Positions 36,926 through 49,800 of a stretch of 64,000 nt of DNA are shown here, in pieces; the first letter of the stretch is position 1; every line of letters starts with the position of its first letter. Position numbers and translations under genes: made by a program. The stretch covers positions 145,483,861 through 145,547,860 of the forward strand of contig NC_079492.1 of assembly GCF_020520425.1 (NCBI RefSeq), in the 5' to 3' direction. This DNA comes from Spinacia oleracea. Its lineage: Eukaryota; Streptophyta; Magnoliopsida; Caryophyllales; Amaranthaceae. The notes under the pieces were generated by a model, which saw only the letters and a list, made by a program, of their open reading frames with translations, searched no databases and had not been told where the DNA came from.

Positions 36926-37072
36926 AAAGTGGTTATTCAGTGTGTGAACACACGCAAAATCATATAAAAACACATCATAAAAGGAAATGATACAACTAAT
37001 ATGCAACTTTAAGGAAAATGGTGCAAGTAAATAATGATAGAGGAAGTACACCGTATACCACAACGGTTACTA

Positions 37073-37238
37073 TTTTTTTGGTGTTAGCACCCGATTCACC
37101 CTTATGGCTAATCCGGATTCGGGGCGAGTTCTGGGTGGTTAGGTTTCAGTCCCATCCCAATTGTTGTTGCGGGGGATCGAACACGGATTCTCCCTACCAA
37201 GTTCAACCCCAATCACCACTAAACCAACAATCAATTGG
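37073..37238 (-). mobile_element. tRNA-derived SINE, minus strand
   Basis: Minus strand: TTGGTTTAGTGGTGATTGG as A box region, GTTCGATCCCCC as B box, GC-rich body, short A tail (T run at 37073-37079). The flanks ATACCACAAC and ATAACCATAAT may be a decayed target duplication. Confidence 0.75.
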
Positions 37239-38900
37239 TATAACCATAATACTGGTAACCCCCTTGTTTGGTGTTCAAAATTCGCCAACTTCAGCTATTT
37301 ACGAAGTACGGAGTATATATCAAAGTTATGAATTCAAATATCAGCACAATTTTGAAGAGTCATCACGAACATAGGAAATGTCCATTGGGAGGGTTCGAAG
37401 ATTGAAGAAGTAGACGACCATGCGAACGGTGGAACATATTGAGGCTCCATTGGCGTTAGCCATGTCAATGAGTTTCAGTTTTTTTCCTGTTAGATGACCA
37501 CTTCTAAAACCTCCTTATAATACTACAAATACTACAAAACTAAAAATTTCTACCAAAAATCTTACACTCGAAAGACATTCACACTTGTTAAAAGGAAGTG
37601 ATCTTTCTCTTCAAAGTCCTGAGAGTCAGCAACTACAGAGAAATTATCTACCAGGGTTACACTGATTAAGATATTAGCTTCTCACAAAGTATATAGCGGA
37701 GGCAACAATTTCACAAGTTGTAAAAGAAATGTGTTTACCATAAATATATGGGAGGAGACTGACATAAGAAAATCTCTACAAAAATAAGTCCAGAACAATC
37801 AGCAGCCGTAAATACTTCAGGTATTATGAGTGCATGCCATCAACTATTATGAGTGCATGCCTAGAGCAGAGCCAGTTAGCAGAAAAACTTCACCCTTGCA
37901 TGTTTGCAGTAACATCATAGGTGCAATAATGCAATATAGTGCATCATCTTGGCCTAATACAAACAATATAAGTAGATTATATTCACTATCACCGACTAGA
38001 CTTGCTAACATGCAACTAACAATTAATTCCCCTAAACTCATAATTGTGTAATCCCTAATCAACCAAGTAGATTCATTTAAGCATCTCTTGTGGAGTTCTG
38101 GGGAAAATAATCTGCTTTTAACCAATGAGCACGACAAAGTATAAGAACTGAAACATGCAAACCCATATACTTGTACAAGGATGATGAATGGATTCTTCTT
38201 TACTCATGAACAAAACCTTTATTGTACTTGTTTCTTTTCAGGCAACTCATAATTGCACAAGAACTAGTCCATAGCACTAAAATATTGCATGCGGCATATA
38301 TGAAGTTTAGAAAGTCTAATAATCATAGGCAAAGGTATCTTGTGGATGTCCAAAACCACAGATGCACGAGACAGGACAAGGATACAAAATATGTCATACA
38401 CACATTTAGCAACGTTAACTAGAGAAGCAAAAGAAGAGTTTGCTTCAATTAAGTTCATCATACTAATTTGAGAATGGAATACGGAGGCCAATCTCTCATA
38501 CTGTCAGTAGAAATTCCAAGCTCTGACATTTATTCGTAATTTCTTATCAGCGTTGCCATTTGGGTGCAAGCCTTTTAAAAGGGTCTACGACTTTTACCAA
38601 TGCTTTTAGACACCACCGCTCAATAAAATCTAATTATAACTGATATAAACAGAAAAAACATTCATCTTTTAATCTGTTGAAGATAATGTAAAGTCTACTT
38701 TCTGAAAATTAGTAAAATCTGATATTAAAAACAGTCATAATATTAAATTGACGAAAAAGCCAAAAAGGCAAGATTTGATAAGCTAGTACAACAGAAATGA
38801 AGTGATGGTTTAACCTTTGATGATAAAAAGTCGTACCATACTCCTGCTTCCCAGAAAGATATGAATCAATCCAACAGTACATAGCCAGCAAGCAAGGTGC
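37239..38900 (-). other. Downstream flank of MED31
   Basis: No coding frame recognised. The part nearest 38900 should hold the MED31 3' untranslated region; its end is not evident. The rest appears to be intergenic. Confidence 0.35.
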
Positions 38901-41569
38901 TCACCCTTCTTTCCTGTAAGAAAAATCCCTGACATTAGTGTTTGTGTACCTTAAATATGCAAAATGTATATTCTCAAGATCAGACAAGTAAAAAAAAACT
39001 TACTTTCTCTTTCTTCGATCAATGCCACTGTTCCTTGTATCATTCTTTGCAACACCAGATGCAGGGGGTATTGAATACTGCATAGCAGAAAGAGCAGGAG
39101 AAGGAGCAGAAGTTGGAGGAACAGCAGGCGGTAGGAGTGGTGGGGCAGCAGTTGAAGCTGGAGGTTCAGGACCAGGTTCAGGAAGAGATCTGGGTAAAAT
39201 ATGTTTCAGCCTATTGTTTCTATAGTTCTTCCAGAAATAAAACTGTTGTCTGTGTGCCAATTCCTGAAAATCAAAAAATAACCGATCATGTAACCTGGAA
39301 AATATTACTTTCTCAGGAATTTATTGACAAACATATTTGGATTCAGAAGCTGAAAAACACATTTTTTTTCTCCTGTATCATAAAAGAATCATGTCCAGGT
39401 GTTGGAGCTAAGTCCAATTCATATTGCAAAATTTGGGTGAAAAAGAAGATACAAAAATTAACTGAAGCAGATCTATCCAGGCAGCCATTTGGTAGGTGGT
39501 AATAAGCAATGGCAACGGTAATGAGCTTTGGATACTTTTGCAAGGAAAATCTCATACTACAGAAGTAAACTCATGATATTTTGCACACATGAACTGGTGA
39601 AGTTGAGAACTTGAGATAGACCTAGAGTAAAGCTTGGATTCCTTGGCATTTTAATCACAAGACTGCGATAGACCTTTTTTAGATGAAAAAAAATCATGTC
39701 TAAGCACCATTTAGTCGAGAGTGTGATACACTCTGTCACCCTGAACGTCTTCCTCGGAACTCCAACTTCCCATGTTTATGTCAATGAAGAAACTCAACAT
39801 TATTTTACTTCCCATATTTTTCTATGTCAGCCAAACAAGCACCGAGGATCCATTTTTTTTCACCTGAATTCTGCTATGAATTAGCATAGATCACAGGGAG
39901 AGAATGGACAGAAAGAGAGATTAAAAGAAGAAGGATGATTAAGAAGAACAAGTAACGATATGATTGTATTGATGGTTATCATGGAGGAAATCACCGATTA
40001 CAACCTAGCCAATCTCTCAAGAGGAATGTCACTCTCAAAAACTATGTTACTTGGACTCTTCATTTTATCTCAAGTACTCGTGTCGGATCCTCAACATTTG
40101 GACATGGGTATCAATCGTGGAAATTTTTAATAATTTAGCCGAGTCAAACGCGTGGACAAGAATCTGTGTCTGACACTAGTATCTGTGTCCAAGTAACATT
40201 GCTCCGAATTACAACGAACAGACTACTTTCCACAGTTCTCAACATATCTTCTCTCTCCCTAATCTCCTTTACTTATAGAGCTAACTAGCTAGCTTATTCT
40301 GAAAGCCACTCATAACAGAAAAGTAATGCTACTCCCTCAAATACCCTTCCCCTAATATTGGCTCATAGCAAATTCCCCTATTGAGCTTATCAAATCTTAT
40401 TTGATCTAATCTGAGATTACCTGAAATTATCTTTGATTGTAAAGATAAACTTGGTAGCACCTACTTAACTTATTGATCGATAACTTGTGTTTCATGGAAC
40501 TAATTTCTAATGGTGAAAAGAACAAAGCCTGAACAACTGTTAAAAGAACTTGTTAACTTCTCTGTTGTGACTAGGGAGTAAGAAAAATACTTAGAACCCA
40601 CATATCATCATTACTAGCTAATGGGGACACGACGGCGTGTAGGTAAACCAACATGAACTATGCTATTTTCCAAAATCAATATATGTCACATTATACTCCT
40701 CTAACCTTAAATCAAAGAGGTGATACTTTATAGAACAGGCAACATGTGGCAGAACAAAAGACCTTTCTCTAAGTGGTCGAGATACACTAACCAGTGATGT
40801 GTCAAGAACCATTCTTTTCTTCCTTGTCATTTTTAAAAGTTTGATGGGTTATAGTCTAGACAAAGGAGAAGTAAGATAACAAGATGACCTTGTTCCCAGG
40901 ATGAGCCATTGCATTGCGGAAGTTTGCATTTTGTAAAAGCTCGAGGAAGTATAAGCAGTGCGGATACCTGAATATGACAGGGTCATGTTACGCAAGCAAG
41001 CGAAGACTAGCCAAAACAATATTTCATAAAATTATCAACAAAATAGCAAACTGCAGTGTTTCAGGTAGTCAACTATGTAACTGGACATAACAATATACTT
41101 ACATTATAAATTTTAGGTACTCCGGACGCTGCCAATACTGAAGGTATTTCAAATAACCAATGAAAGCTTCATCTTCGAAGTAGCGATTCTGTGCCAAATC
41201 TGCACATTAATACCTTTCTGTTTATTTTGAAGTTCACATTGTACAACTCCATGTTTTATATCATTAGATATAGTGATGTGACATACAATGAATGTAAGTT
41301 GGATTTGCAAGACACTGGATAAACTCCAATTCAAGTAAAAAGCGTTGGCGTCCATCATCTGGATCCTTGTAGACATTTTTTGTTCTGTGAATTAGCAACC
41401 ATAAAGAAAACAGTTATTAGAAGAAAAAAGAACACCAGACATGAGGCAGAGGGGATTTTTATGAGATAAGTGCAAGTTGGGTGTTGGGTGTTGGGGGAGC
41501 AGAAAAAGATAAGGAACCTTACGAGGACGGGGAGTCAATCGTGTCATCAGCTGCATTTGAAGAATCCAT
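38901..41569 (-). CDS. MED31: Mediator complex subunit 31 (SOH1)
   Basis: Six coding exons on the minus strand: 41523-41569, 41287-41384, 41103-41199, 40889-40967, 39004-39263 and 38901-38913, all with GT/AG borders and consistent phase, giving 197 residues (Arabidopsis MED31 has about the same length). The conserved core covers residues about 20-125 and includes RQRFLLELEFIQCLANP, YIHYLAQNRYFEDEAFIGY, YLQYWQRPEY and YPHCLYFLELLQN. The tail is Pro/Ala-rich and ends IDRRKRKKEG, a basic end shared by plant orthologues. MED31 sits in the middle module of Mediator and helps link transcription factors to RNA polymerase II. The last exon codes for only four residues; stopping at the TAA right after exon 5 would instead lose the conserved end. 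Intron 4 (1.6 kb) carries a MITE. Confidence 0.95.
40044..40199. mobile_element. MITE in MED31 intron 4, 156 bp
   Basis: ATGTTACTTGGAC at the left and GTCCAAGTAACAT at the right form a perfect 13-bp inverted repeat, with GTGTC/GACAC words inside. Target duplication not clear. Confidence 0.65.
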
Positions 41570-42640
41570 ACGAGCTCAGACGATAAGTCTACTTTCGCTT
41601 GTCTACAACCAATAGAGAAGGGCTTAAGTCACATAAACACCACATTATGCATGAAGATTTGAAAACATAGGTTCTTCATACAAAAGAACTAACTGGATTC
41701 GACCACATTCCTCTCTTTGAATTCAAATAAAATAACAAAACAAGCAACTAACTATAGTCAGCATTCATAATATCAACCATTTCATCATATTTTACTCCAC
41801 TTAAAGTGTCATGCATATTCATCAACAGAACAGTACAGATATTACATTGAAAAACATGAATCAATCTGAACATAGAAAAGGAGAGAATGACACTGAAGAC
41901 TGTATAAAAAGAAAAAGTAGCTCATATAGATAGACAAGGTTCCTCCTGCTGAACCAAGGATCAAAACTGAACTCTTCTTAGGAAAAACATGCAACCAGTG
42001 GATGGCATTTTACCTATGAATCCAAATTGAAGATCTCTATACTAGCAAAAATATGCATTATCTTTTCTAATAAGTTAAATTGAAAAAATTAAGAACAGGT
42101 TACATTCTTACACTATTGATCCTGCAAATTAGATTACGCCACAACATGCCCCATCAAGTACAATTTTCAATTGAAATTCCAGTGTCTGCTCAAATTGCCA
42201 CTGCAACTGTTTGTGAAAAAATCGAAATCAAATTTAAGCTTTCCATGAACAACATCCAGAAAATACCAACCAATAATCTATATCCAAATTGCAGCATAAA
42301 AGTTAATTAATTTTCGATAAAAACAACTTCAAAAAGCCGGAATTAACAATGAATTAAAGAACAAAACCTAATACTGTAATACATACATTGAGCGAGGGGC
42401 TGCGATTATGCACAGAGAAGAGAATTTGGAGTTTGCGGAAATGGCAGCCTTCAATCGATGGGCGTTGTTTACTGAGTGACTCGGTGAGTTGAAACGAGAC
42501 AGGGCCGGAGCCGGCACTGTGGCCGGTGGGAGCGAGATTTCTGAGACTGGGATTGAAATTTGATACTGAGAAATTGGGAATAATGTTGAAATTTGATACT
42601 CTCTTCTAATCTTCTTCCTTCTCATATCATTAAGGATACT
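41570..42640 (-). promoter_or_regulatory. 5' region of MED31 with a likely leader intron
   Basis: On the minus strand a donor GTATGT at 42386 and an acceptor TTGTAG ending at 41603 would remove a 784-bp intron and join a leader exon (about 42387-42620) to the ATG exon. An 85-codon frame in that leader exon has no recognisable domain. The leader exon is inferred from splice signals only. Confidence 0.4.
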
Positions 42641-42809
42641 TTTGTCTTTTCCATACCTTTGTGTGCCTAAATTTGTGTAGGAGAAAGTAATAGAAATGTA
42701 CTCCGTCCGTATCTATTACTATATACTAAAAGAGACACCAGGAATGACACATGTCACTTCCTGGTGCAATTTTTTCCAGCCAAAAGCCTATTTCCTAAAA
42801 TATATCTAA

Positions 42810-44006
42810 CTAGATTTTACCCCGTGCGATGCACGGATTCTATCAAATTGTTATGTTTAAATAAAAATCCTATATATATACCACTTTTATATATTAGATT
42901 AGATTAGTTTTTGATTTTACATTGAATTTCATTTTAGATTTTTTTTTTATTATTATGAAAGTGTTTATTTTTGGATGAAAATTGTATATGCGTAATATTA
43001 ATAAATAATTATTAAAAAATATCTACGTGAAAGTTAATCATTTCTTTACGTGGCACTCGACTTTTTAATTCAAAATTAATTTTGAAATCTTATTTTTCAT
43101 TGGCCGAAACCATTAGATTTTTCCATGTGGCGCTCTAATATTCGATTAATGTTTGATTTTAAATTGAATTTTATTTATTATTTTAGATTATTGTTTGATT
43201 TTGGATGAATTTTATTTTATATTTATTTTTTAATTATTAGAGTGTTTGATTTTAGACGGAGTTGTATATATTAGTAATTAATTAATTAAAATATCTACGT
43301 GGCACCTAATTAATTATCTACGTGGAAATCGATTATTTTTTAATTATTAGAGTGTTTGATTTTCGATGGAGTTGTATATATTAGTGATTAATTAATTGGA
43401 ATATCTACGTGGCACCTAATTAATTATCTCGTGTCACTTGATTTTTTAAATTTAAAAAGAAATTAGAAATATTATTTTTCATTGGCCGAAACCATTAGTA
43501 ATCCTAGATGGCGCTCTAATATTTCAGCAAATATTCCTCCATTGGCCGAAGCCATTAGATTTTTCTACGTGACGCTCTAATATTGGATTAATGTTTGATT
43601 TTAAATTGAATTTTATTTATTTTATTTTAGATTATTGTTTATTTTGGATGAATTTTATTTTAGATTTATTTTTTAATTATTAGATTGTTTGATTTTAGAT
43701 GGAGTTGTATATATTAGTACTTAATTAATTAATTAAAATATCTATGTGGCACCTAATTAATTATCTACGTGGCAATCGATTATTTTTTAATTATTAGATT
43801 GTTTGATTTTCGATGGGGTTGTATATATTAATGATTAATTAATTAAAATATCTACGTGGCACCTAATTAATTATATACGTGGCACTTGATTTTTTTAATT
43901 CAAAAAGAAATTAGAAATCTTATTTTTCATTGTCGAAACCATTAGTAATCCTAAGTGGCGCTCTAATATTTCAGCAAATATGCCTCCTTTATATATGTAT
44001 ATTAGA
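42810..44006 (-). mobile_element. Helitron nested in the 42712-44367 element
   Basis: Minus strand: begins TCTAATATACATATATAAAG after A, ends with hairpin CCGTGCATCGCACGG, GGTAAAAT and CTAG followed by T. It splits the outer Helitron at an AT dinucleotide without duplication, as Helitrons do. Inside are nested tandem repeats; no gene. Confidence 0.75.
43098..43981 (-). repeat. 442-bp tandem duplication inside the nested Helitron
   Basis: Two copies start at CATTGGCCGAAACCATTAG (43098) and CATTGGCCGAAGCCATTAG (43540). Each holds a smaller internal repeat with TCTACGTGGCACCTAATTAA and GGAGTTGTATATATTAG words. Confidence 0.8.
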
Positions 44007-44372
44007 TTTATTTATTTATTTAGTTTTTAACAGTTTTTATAAATGATTTATGTATGGAAACAAAATATTGGCTTACTAAATAAGACAATAATAAATTCCA
44101 CATAATAACTTGCTTAACATTATATTGATATATTTCTGTCAAATCGGTATATCAATAATAGAAAATACATTTAGTCAATATTTTGATCAAATTAGCATAT
44201 TATGCATATAAAATATGTAATACGTAAAGTTTCACATCAGATGATTAAATATGAATATGTTCAAGATTTATTAATTATGCATTATGTTTAAGAGAAGAAA
44301 TATTTTATAAAATATATGGTCAAACAATAATTTTAAAATATCCGTGTATGCACGGGACATAATCTAGTTCAA

Positions 44373-47300
44373 CTAGTCTTATATGCACGCGATGCGTGCG
44401 AATTTTTTAAAAAACCTAAAATTGGGTTGTTACAACTAATCACGTCAAATATTAAGCGCTTCAAAATAATTCACATAGTTCATATTTAAAAACAATGAGG
44501 TCATACAAATATGTCAATCTAAATAATGAATCGGTTAATCTAAATATTAGTACTAATGTAAAGTAATTCAACATACTACATATAAAATAGTGTGTTTCAC
44601 ATTTTTTTTCTTTTCGCAATGTACTTGCTTAATCACATGCACTCCTTTGCACTTATTTCCGAACGTTGGGAATACTGTTTCCATGTCTCGATTGCGTCCA
44701 TTAAACTGCATGAACATTAAAAAAATATCTTTTAGTGTTAAAACACAATAGAAGCTAATTAATTCAGAAAATTACTTAGTCAGGGTAGCTTGAACTTGTT
44801 GAAGTAATAATTTTATTTTATTTTAGTAGCTAATCACCTTTACCAAATTTTTCTTTTTTAAAATTTTATTTTCTAAATAAGTAAAGAACTCATAAGTTGA
44901 AAAAATAAATGATTATTATCGGAGTATAAAACATACGAAGCAGTCACTCATACTCTAGAAAATATATGAGCTAATTAATACGGAGTACGGAGTAAATGAT
45001 TATTATCGAAGTATTTAGGTAGGAATTCAGAGTTTTTTTGGGGCTTCTAGAAACACATCATACGGAGTATCCGAGGAACAATTGCTCCTTCTCTAACCTA
45101 TTTGTTTCTCTCTCCTCAAATTTGAGCAAAAATGACGATTACTATATCTCCTCCTCTCTCTCACCTATTTTCTTAACTCACCTCTTTAAGTCTCTCTCCT
45201 TAATGATGAGATGCCTGGCGGATTCACCGCCGATAAGGTATGGTTCACCGTCTCCTCTCTGGATCTACTCCTGGTTCACCGTTCACCATCTTTAGATCTC
45301 TTCTCTGGTTCGTTCAACTCTCTCCTCCTATTTTATCTTCTATTTTTTCCTTATTTCTTTGTCATCTCTCTCGTTTCTCTTGAGTCCTGGTCGCGTTTTG
45401 TTTAAGTGATTTTATTATCATTTTTTGCTTTTTATTTCTTGTGAATTCTATTGATTTTTTTTGCTTTTTTTTCTTTCTAAATTTCAAGATCTTGTTGTTT
45501 TGGCTTTGATTTATCGTCTTTATGTTGTTTTTGTTTAAGCACTAATTATTTATGGTGTTTTTTGGTTTGCATGTCGTGAAATTCTATGGATTAGAGGCGA
45601 TGGGCGAAGCGCTGAGCGAGGAGATGGGCAAGGCGATGGGCGAGGCACCGGACCCAGGTATGAATTAAATTTACCTTTATTTTAATTTTGTGGGTTAAGC
45701 ATGTCCGATGAGCTTATTCAGCATTTGATTTTGTTTTTTATAATCAAGGGTTTGGGCTATTTCCATGAGATTAGATTTGTTTGGTTTTGTTAATGCTATT
45801 CTGTACTTTGCAATGGAGTTTGTGATTTTCTAGTGATAATTTGTCGATTTATTTGGGAATTTGGATGTAGTTGTTGTGAATTTGGGTGTTTAAAGAATTG
45901 TCGGAAATTAGGGTTTTTGTCCCAGTGTAATGTTCTCGCTTTTTCCAAAATGTGGTTGTTTATTGGAGCTTATTCTGCATTTGATATGAAGGATTGACTT
46001 GATACGTTAATTAAATCTGATAAAATTAGGGTTTTAAATTTGGTGAGTTTAAGCATGTTCGGTGTTTTTTTCCAGAACTTTTTGTTCCATCCAGATTTAC
46101 TTGTTATTTAAAATTTGGGAGTTTAAGCATTTTTTATTTTCTAATTATTTCTGGTGTTTTTTAAAAAAAAATTGGTGAGTTTAAGCATGTTCGATTTTTT
46201 TCCAGACCTTTATTTTAACCATATCTGACAAAATTGCTGGTATATGCTAGATTGCTAGCTATATAACTTGGCTTTAGATTAGTTCAATTGTTCTGATTAG
46301 TTAAGTTAATCTGAAAAGTTTAATTGTTTTCTGTTGTTTTGATTAGTTTAATTGTTATGATTATTTCAGTTAATCTGATTAGTTTAGTTTATTCTTTTGT
46401 TTTCATTAGTTCATTTGTTCTGATAGTTCAGTTTAAGCATTGTTCTCTAGGTAGTTTGGTTCAATTCGTAATAGTGTGTTTGTTTTAGTATGATAGGTTG
46501 TATATAACATTTGCCTTTTAGGTTTCTTTACAATAATGGTGACAACAGTGTATTATATATGCAGGTACAACAAAACGAAACTATTGGTTTCTCTTCCTCT
46601 CTATTGACTGCAAAAAGGTCCGTATTTTGCGTGTTATTTTTTCTGGATTGTGTTTTTTAGTGTATTGCATTCCTAGAACCTAATAAAATATGAAATTAGA
46701 GATTAAAATCAAATAAGTGATTATTTAATTAAAACATGAACTAAAAATCTGTATTAATTAATTAAAATAAATAGAAGCATACATATTACTATTTATTTTT
46801 TTAAGATATTGATGGGGCACATACCTTATGTCATGGGTTATTGTATGACTTGACGAACTTAACAACCAACTTAAAATCGAACTTAGAACAGAAATAAAAA
46901 CCTGCAAAAATAATTATTTATTTCAAATTTTCATGATTTTAGATTATTTGTTTCGTAGATTATTTCAGATTTATTTTAATTAAAAATATGAATTAAAATC
47001 TGAAATAATTAACTAAAATCAATAAAAGTATACATATTACTTAAAATTGTTTCTGTTTAAGAGATTGATGGGGAACATACCTTAACTCAGCTCTTTGGTT
47101 ATTGTATCTTGTTATGAACTTAAAACGCAAATTAAAAGCTTCATAAAAACCGATGCAATTCATAATTCCAATAACACAAATTTATCTTATGTCATATATT
47201 TCGAAATCTGCAATTAGATATTAAAATCAAGTAAAATTTTAAAATATGAAATAATTAATTAAAATCAATAAAAGCATACCTAATATTTTGAAATCAGCAT

Positions 47301-48175
47301 AAAAAATAAACATGAATTAGAATATGAAATAAGCATGAATTAAAATATGAAATAATTAATTAAAATCAATAAAAGCATGCATATTATATTACATACCTTA
47401 TATTTTGAAATCTGCAAAAACGCAAGTATTTTAGTTAGACAGATTCAATCTACATAGCAACAATCATAAAAAAGAACATTTGTTTATACATAGATATTTA
47501 CAAATGTGCATAAGAATCATAAAAAAGAACATTTGTTTATGCAAAGAAATTATGCATAAAAACTTGTTTAGTTTCTGTTTTTATTTTCTTGCAAGGATTC
47601 GGGAGAAGATGTTACTTACGTGTATCGGGACGACTTGAAGAAGAACGGTGATGGAGTTCTTCTGGAGTTTTTTATTGGAGTTTTTCTGATTTGATTTGTA
47701 ACAATTTGTAATAAGATTTATGCTTGATTTCTTGGTTGGTTTATGCACATATTCTTTTTCTAGTTTATGCGTGATTTTCCTTAGGTTATGCGTGATTTTC
47801 CTTGCTGGGGGTTTATATGCATATTTCTTGGCTGGATTTACGGATGATATTTCCTTATTTGCTTTGTATTTTGACTTTTTTTTGACAGATTTTTCTGTTT
47901 TGTGAAAGATTTCAAAATAACAGGATTCTTTCCATTTCAAAATAATTGTAATATTTTCTTTTCCTTTTCCTTATTTTCATTTATTTCCTGATTTAATCAA
48001 TCAATCAACACCAACTTTGGTAATTGAGTTAACAGGATTGATTTTGGGCGTTACTTTAAGGTTTGTCGTGCAATTAAACTGTAGAACTGTGTAGGGGTAT
48101 TTTAGTCTTTTAACTGGGGGACACGAAAAGCATAATTACTAAAATGACCTCAGCTGTTCCTTTATAGAATAGAGA
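44373..48175 (-). mobile_element. Helitron, 3.8 kb, with gene-like cargo
   Basis: Minus strand: 5' end TCTCTATTCTATAAAGG after A, with CTTTTCGTGTCCCC 50 bp in; 3' end hairpin GCACGCATCGCGTGC, ATATAAGA, CTAG, then T. The same ends define the Helitron at 59223-61256. No Rep/helicase frame was recognised. The plus strand holds what looks like captured genic DNA: a pyrimidine-rich leader (45070-45210), a GC-rich piece with repeated GATGGGC ending CCCAG then GTATG (about 45595-45659), a T-rich intron-like stretch, a small exon-like piece after TATGCAG (46565-46618), and another near 47597-47690. Source gene not identified. Confidence 0.7.
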
Positions 48176-48820
48176 TTAATTTTTTTTTGAAAAAAATATT
48201 GTTGTGAAGAGTTCTAGTGTTTATGCACACATTATGTGTTCATACACATATATCATGTACGAAGTAATTTAGAGAAACAGAATGAATTATATTTTTATTT
48301 GAAATAATTTTTTTTCTAGAAATAGATAAATTGTTTTTTTTTCCATTTAAAACGTTAAAGGACAATAAAAAGTCAAAGATTGTCGGCGTTTCCTTGTAAA
48401 ATAGAGATATTAGTCGAAATAAATAAATTGTTTTGTTTCCTTTTAAACAATATTTAAAACGTTAGAGGAGGATACCAACAAATTAAAGACTTCATATGTT
48501 CCCTGAAGAAATATATTAGCCCAGACCCTCCAAGAAATACATTGTCTAATCTTAAACGTTTTTATTCCAAAAACACATGGGCGGAAAAACTACAAAGGAG
48601 ATAGTCCTTTAGATATCTAAGATAGCCCAAATTTGTTTTACTCAATCTCAAATATTGATTTATCATTAATCTACTAGTCCTTCACCAAGAAATCCATGCA
48701 TTCATATGATTTCATCTCATTCTCACCATGTAAAGGTCTCTAGTGTACAATAGATATTAGAAAACTACATTTCAAATAATGACCTTCAAACACAGACAAT
48801 CAAGAGAGTGATGGAATTGA
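48176..48820. other. Intergenic, nothing recognised
   Basis: AT-rich, no gene supported. Confidence 0.4.
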
Positions 48821-49036
48821 AAAGTCACTCTTGTCTTAGGTAAAAGGGAGGTTTGAATGAAATTGATTAGGACATAGTTTGTAAAACGATATTTTGTCTT
48901 AAATATTTAGACTTATAACCTTTTAACCAAAGTCACTCTTGTCTTCGTTAGAGGGCGATTTGGTTGAAATTAATAACAACATAGTTTGAAACACAATTTT
49001 TAGTCATAATTTTTTTGGACCTTTAACCTTTTATGT
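48821..49036 (+). repeat. Diverged tandem duplication, about 108 bp
   Basis: AAAGTCACTCTTGTCTT starts a unit at 48821 and at 48929; both units also share ACATAGTTTG and AACCTTTTA in order. Confidence 0.6.
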
Positions 49037-49637
49037 GGACAAATAATCAAAAGTCACAATCAGTAGAAATATTTAACGATCAATAAATCGTTTGGTAGGT
49101 GGGTGAAGTCCGATTATATTTTTCCCATAAACAAAAATAAAAAATAAAGTTAAAAAATTGTTGTTTTCGGGTTGAAAACACCAACCTTGATACAAATGAT
49201 TTAATCTCAAATTGAACCCCTCAACGTTAGAGTTGGTTTCATGTCAGATTGTCGTGTCTGATTCAGATACAATTGTTTGAATGGTTTAAAACTTTTTTCT
49301 GATGGAATTGTGAATCATTTAAATAGCTAGTCTATGAATAAGACCTAACACAAACTGTAAAGTAGAAAATAAAAGAAAAAAGAGAAGGCAATGAGAATGA
49401 AGAAGACATCATCAAGGCAAAGCAAGCCAAAAGAGGAACAAAGAACAGAGTAACCAATGATATTCTCATGCAATTGCCATGCCTATCCAACATAAATAAA
49501 GATCAATAAAGTAAGGGCCCAAATTTCAGGAAGAAAGCTAAATTCCAACCAAAGAACCCTTAGCTTGCCAAACACCCCTCCCCCCAGCCCTACTAACACA
49601 GGAAATGTGCATACACTGTATTACTTTCTACTGTGGT
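49037..49637. other. Intergenic, nothing recognised
   Basis: No supported gene or repeat end. Confidence 0.4.
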
Positions 49638-49800
49638 GGGCTAAAGATAGCTGTGGACCGGGCTGGGTCGGATGAAAATTTCAAAATGGGACCCAGGCCC
49701 ACGTGCCAGGCCGGGCTGTCGTATCTAATTTTACTAAATTAATCATGCTTTGTCGTGCCGGGTCGATTCATGTTATGTCTTGTCGTACTTTTTCTAAAAA
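49638..49800 (+). repeat. GC-rich dispersed repeat, second copy
   Basis: Starts GGGCTAAAGATAGC and shares ordered blocks with 9448-9752 (see there). Shorter and diverged. Confidence 0.45.

Larger units (their letters stand above)
42712..44367 (+). mobile_element. Non-autonomous Helitron containing another Helitron
   Basis: 5' end TCTATTACTATATACT after an A (42711); subterminal palindrome CACCAGGAATGACACATG...TCCTGGTG. 3' end: hairpin CCGTGTATGCACGG, spacer, CTAG, then T. Without the 1197-bp insertion at 42810-44006 it is 459 bp and aligns along its length with the 449-bp Helitron at 59877-60325. No Rep/helicase gene. Confidence 0.8.

Noticed and set aside
39001-39003. Stop codon directly after exon 5 as the end of MED31
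   Set aside because: It sits in a GTAAGT donor; splicing to the next acceptor gives the conserved KKEG end.
42368-42625. 85-codon minus-strand frame upstream of MED31
   Set aside because: No domain recognised; better explained as a leader exon ending at the GTATGT donor.
47581-47940. 119-codon Lys-rich minus-strand frame
   Set aside because: AT-rich sequence in the Helitron body; composition-driven and without a domain.
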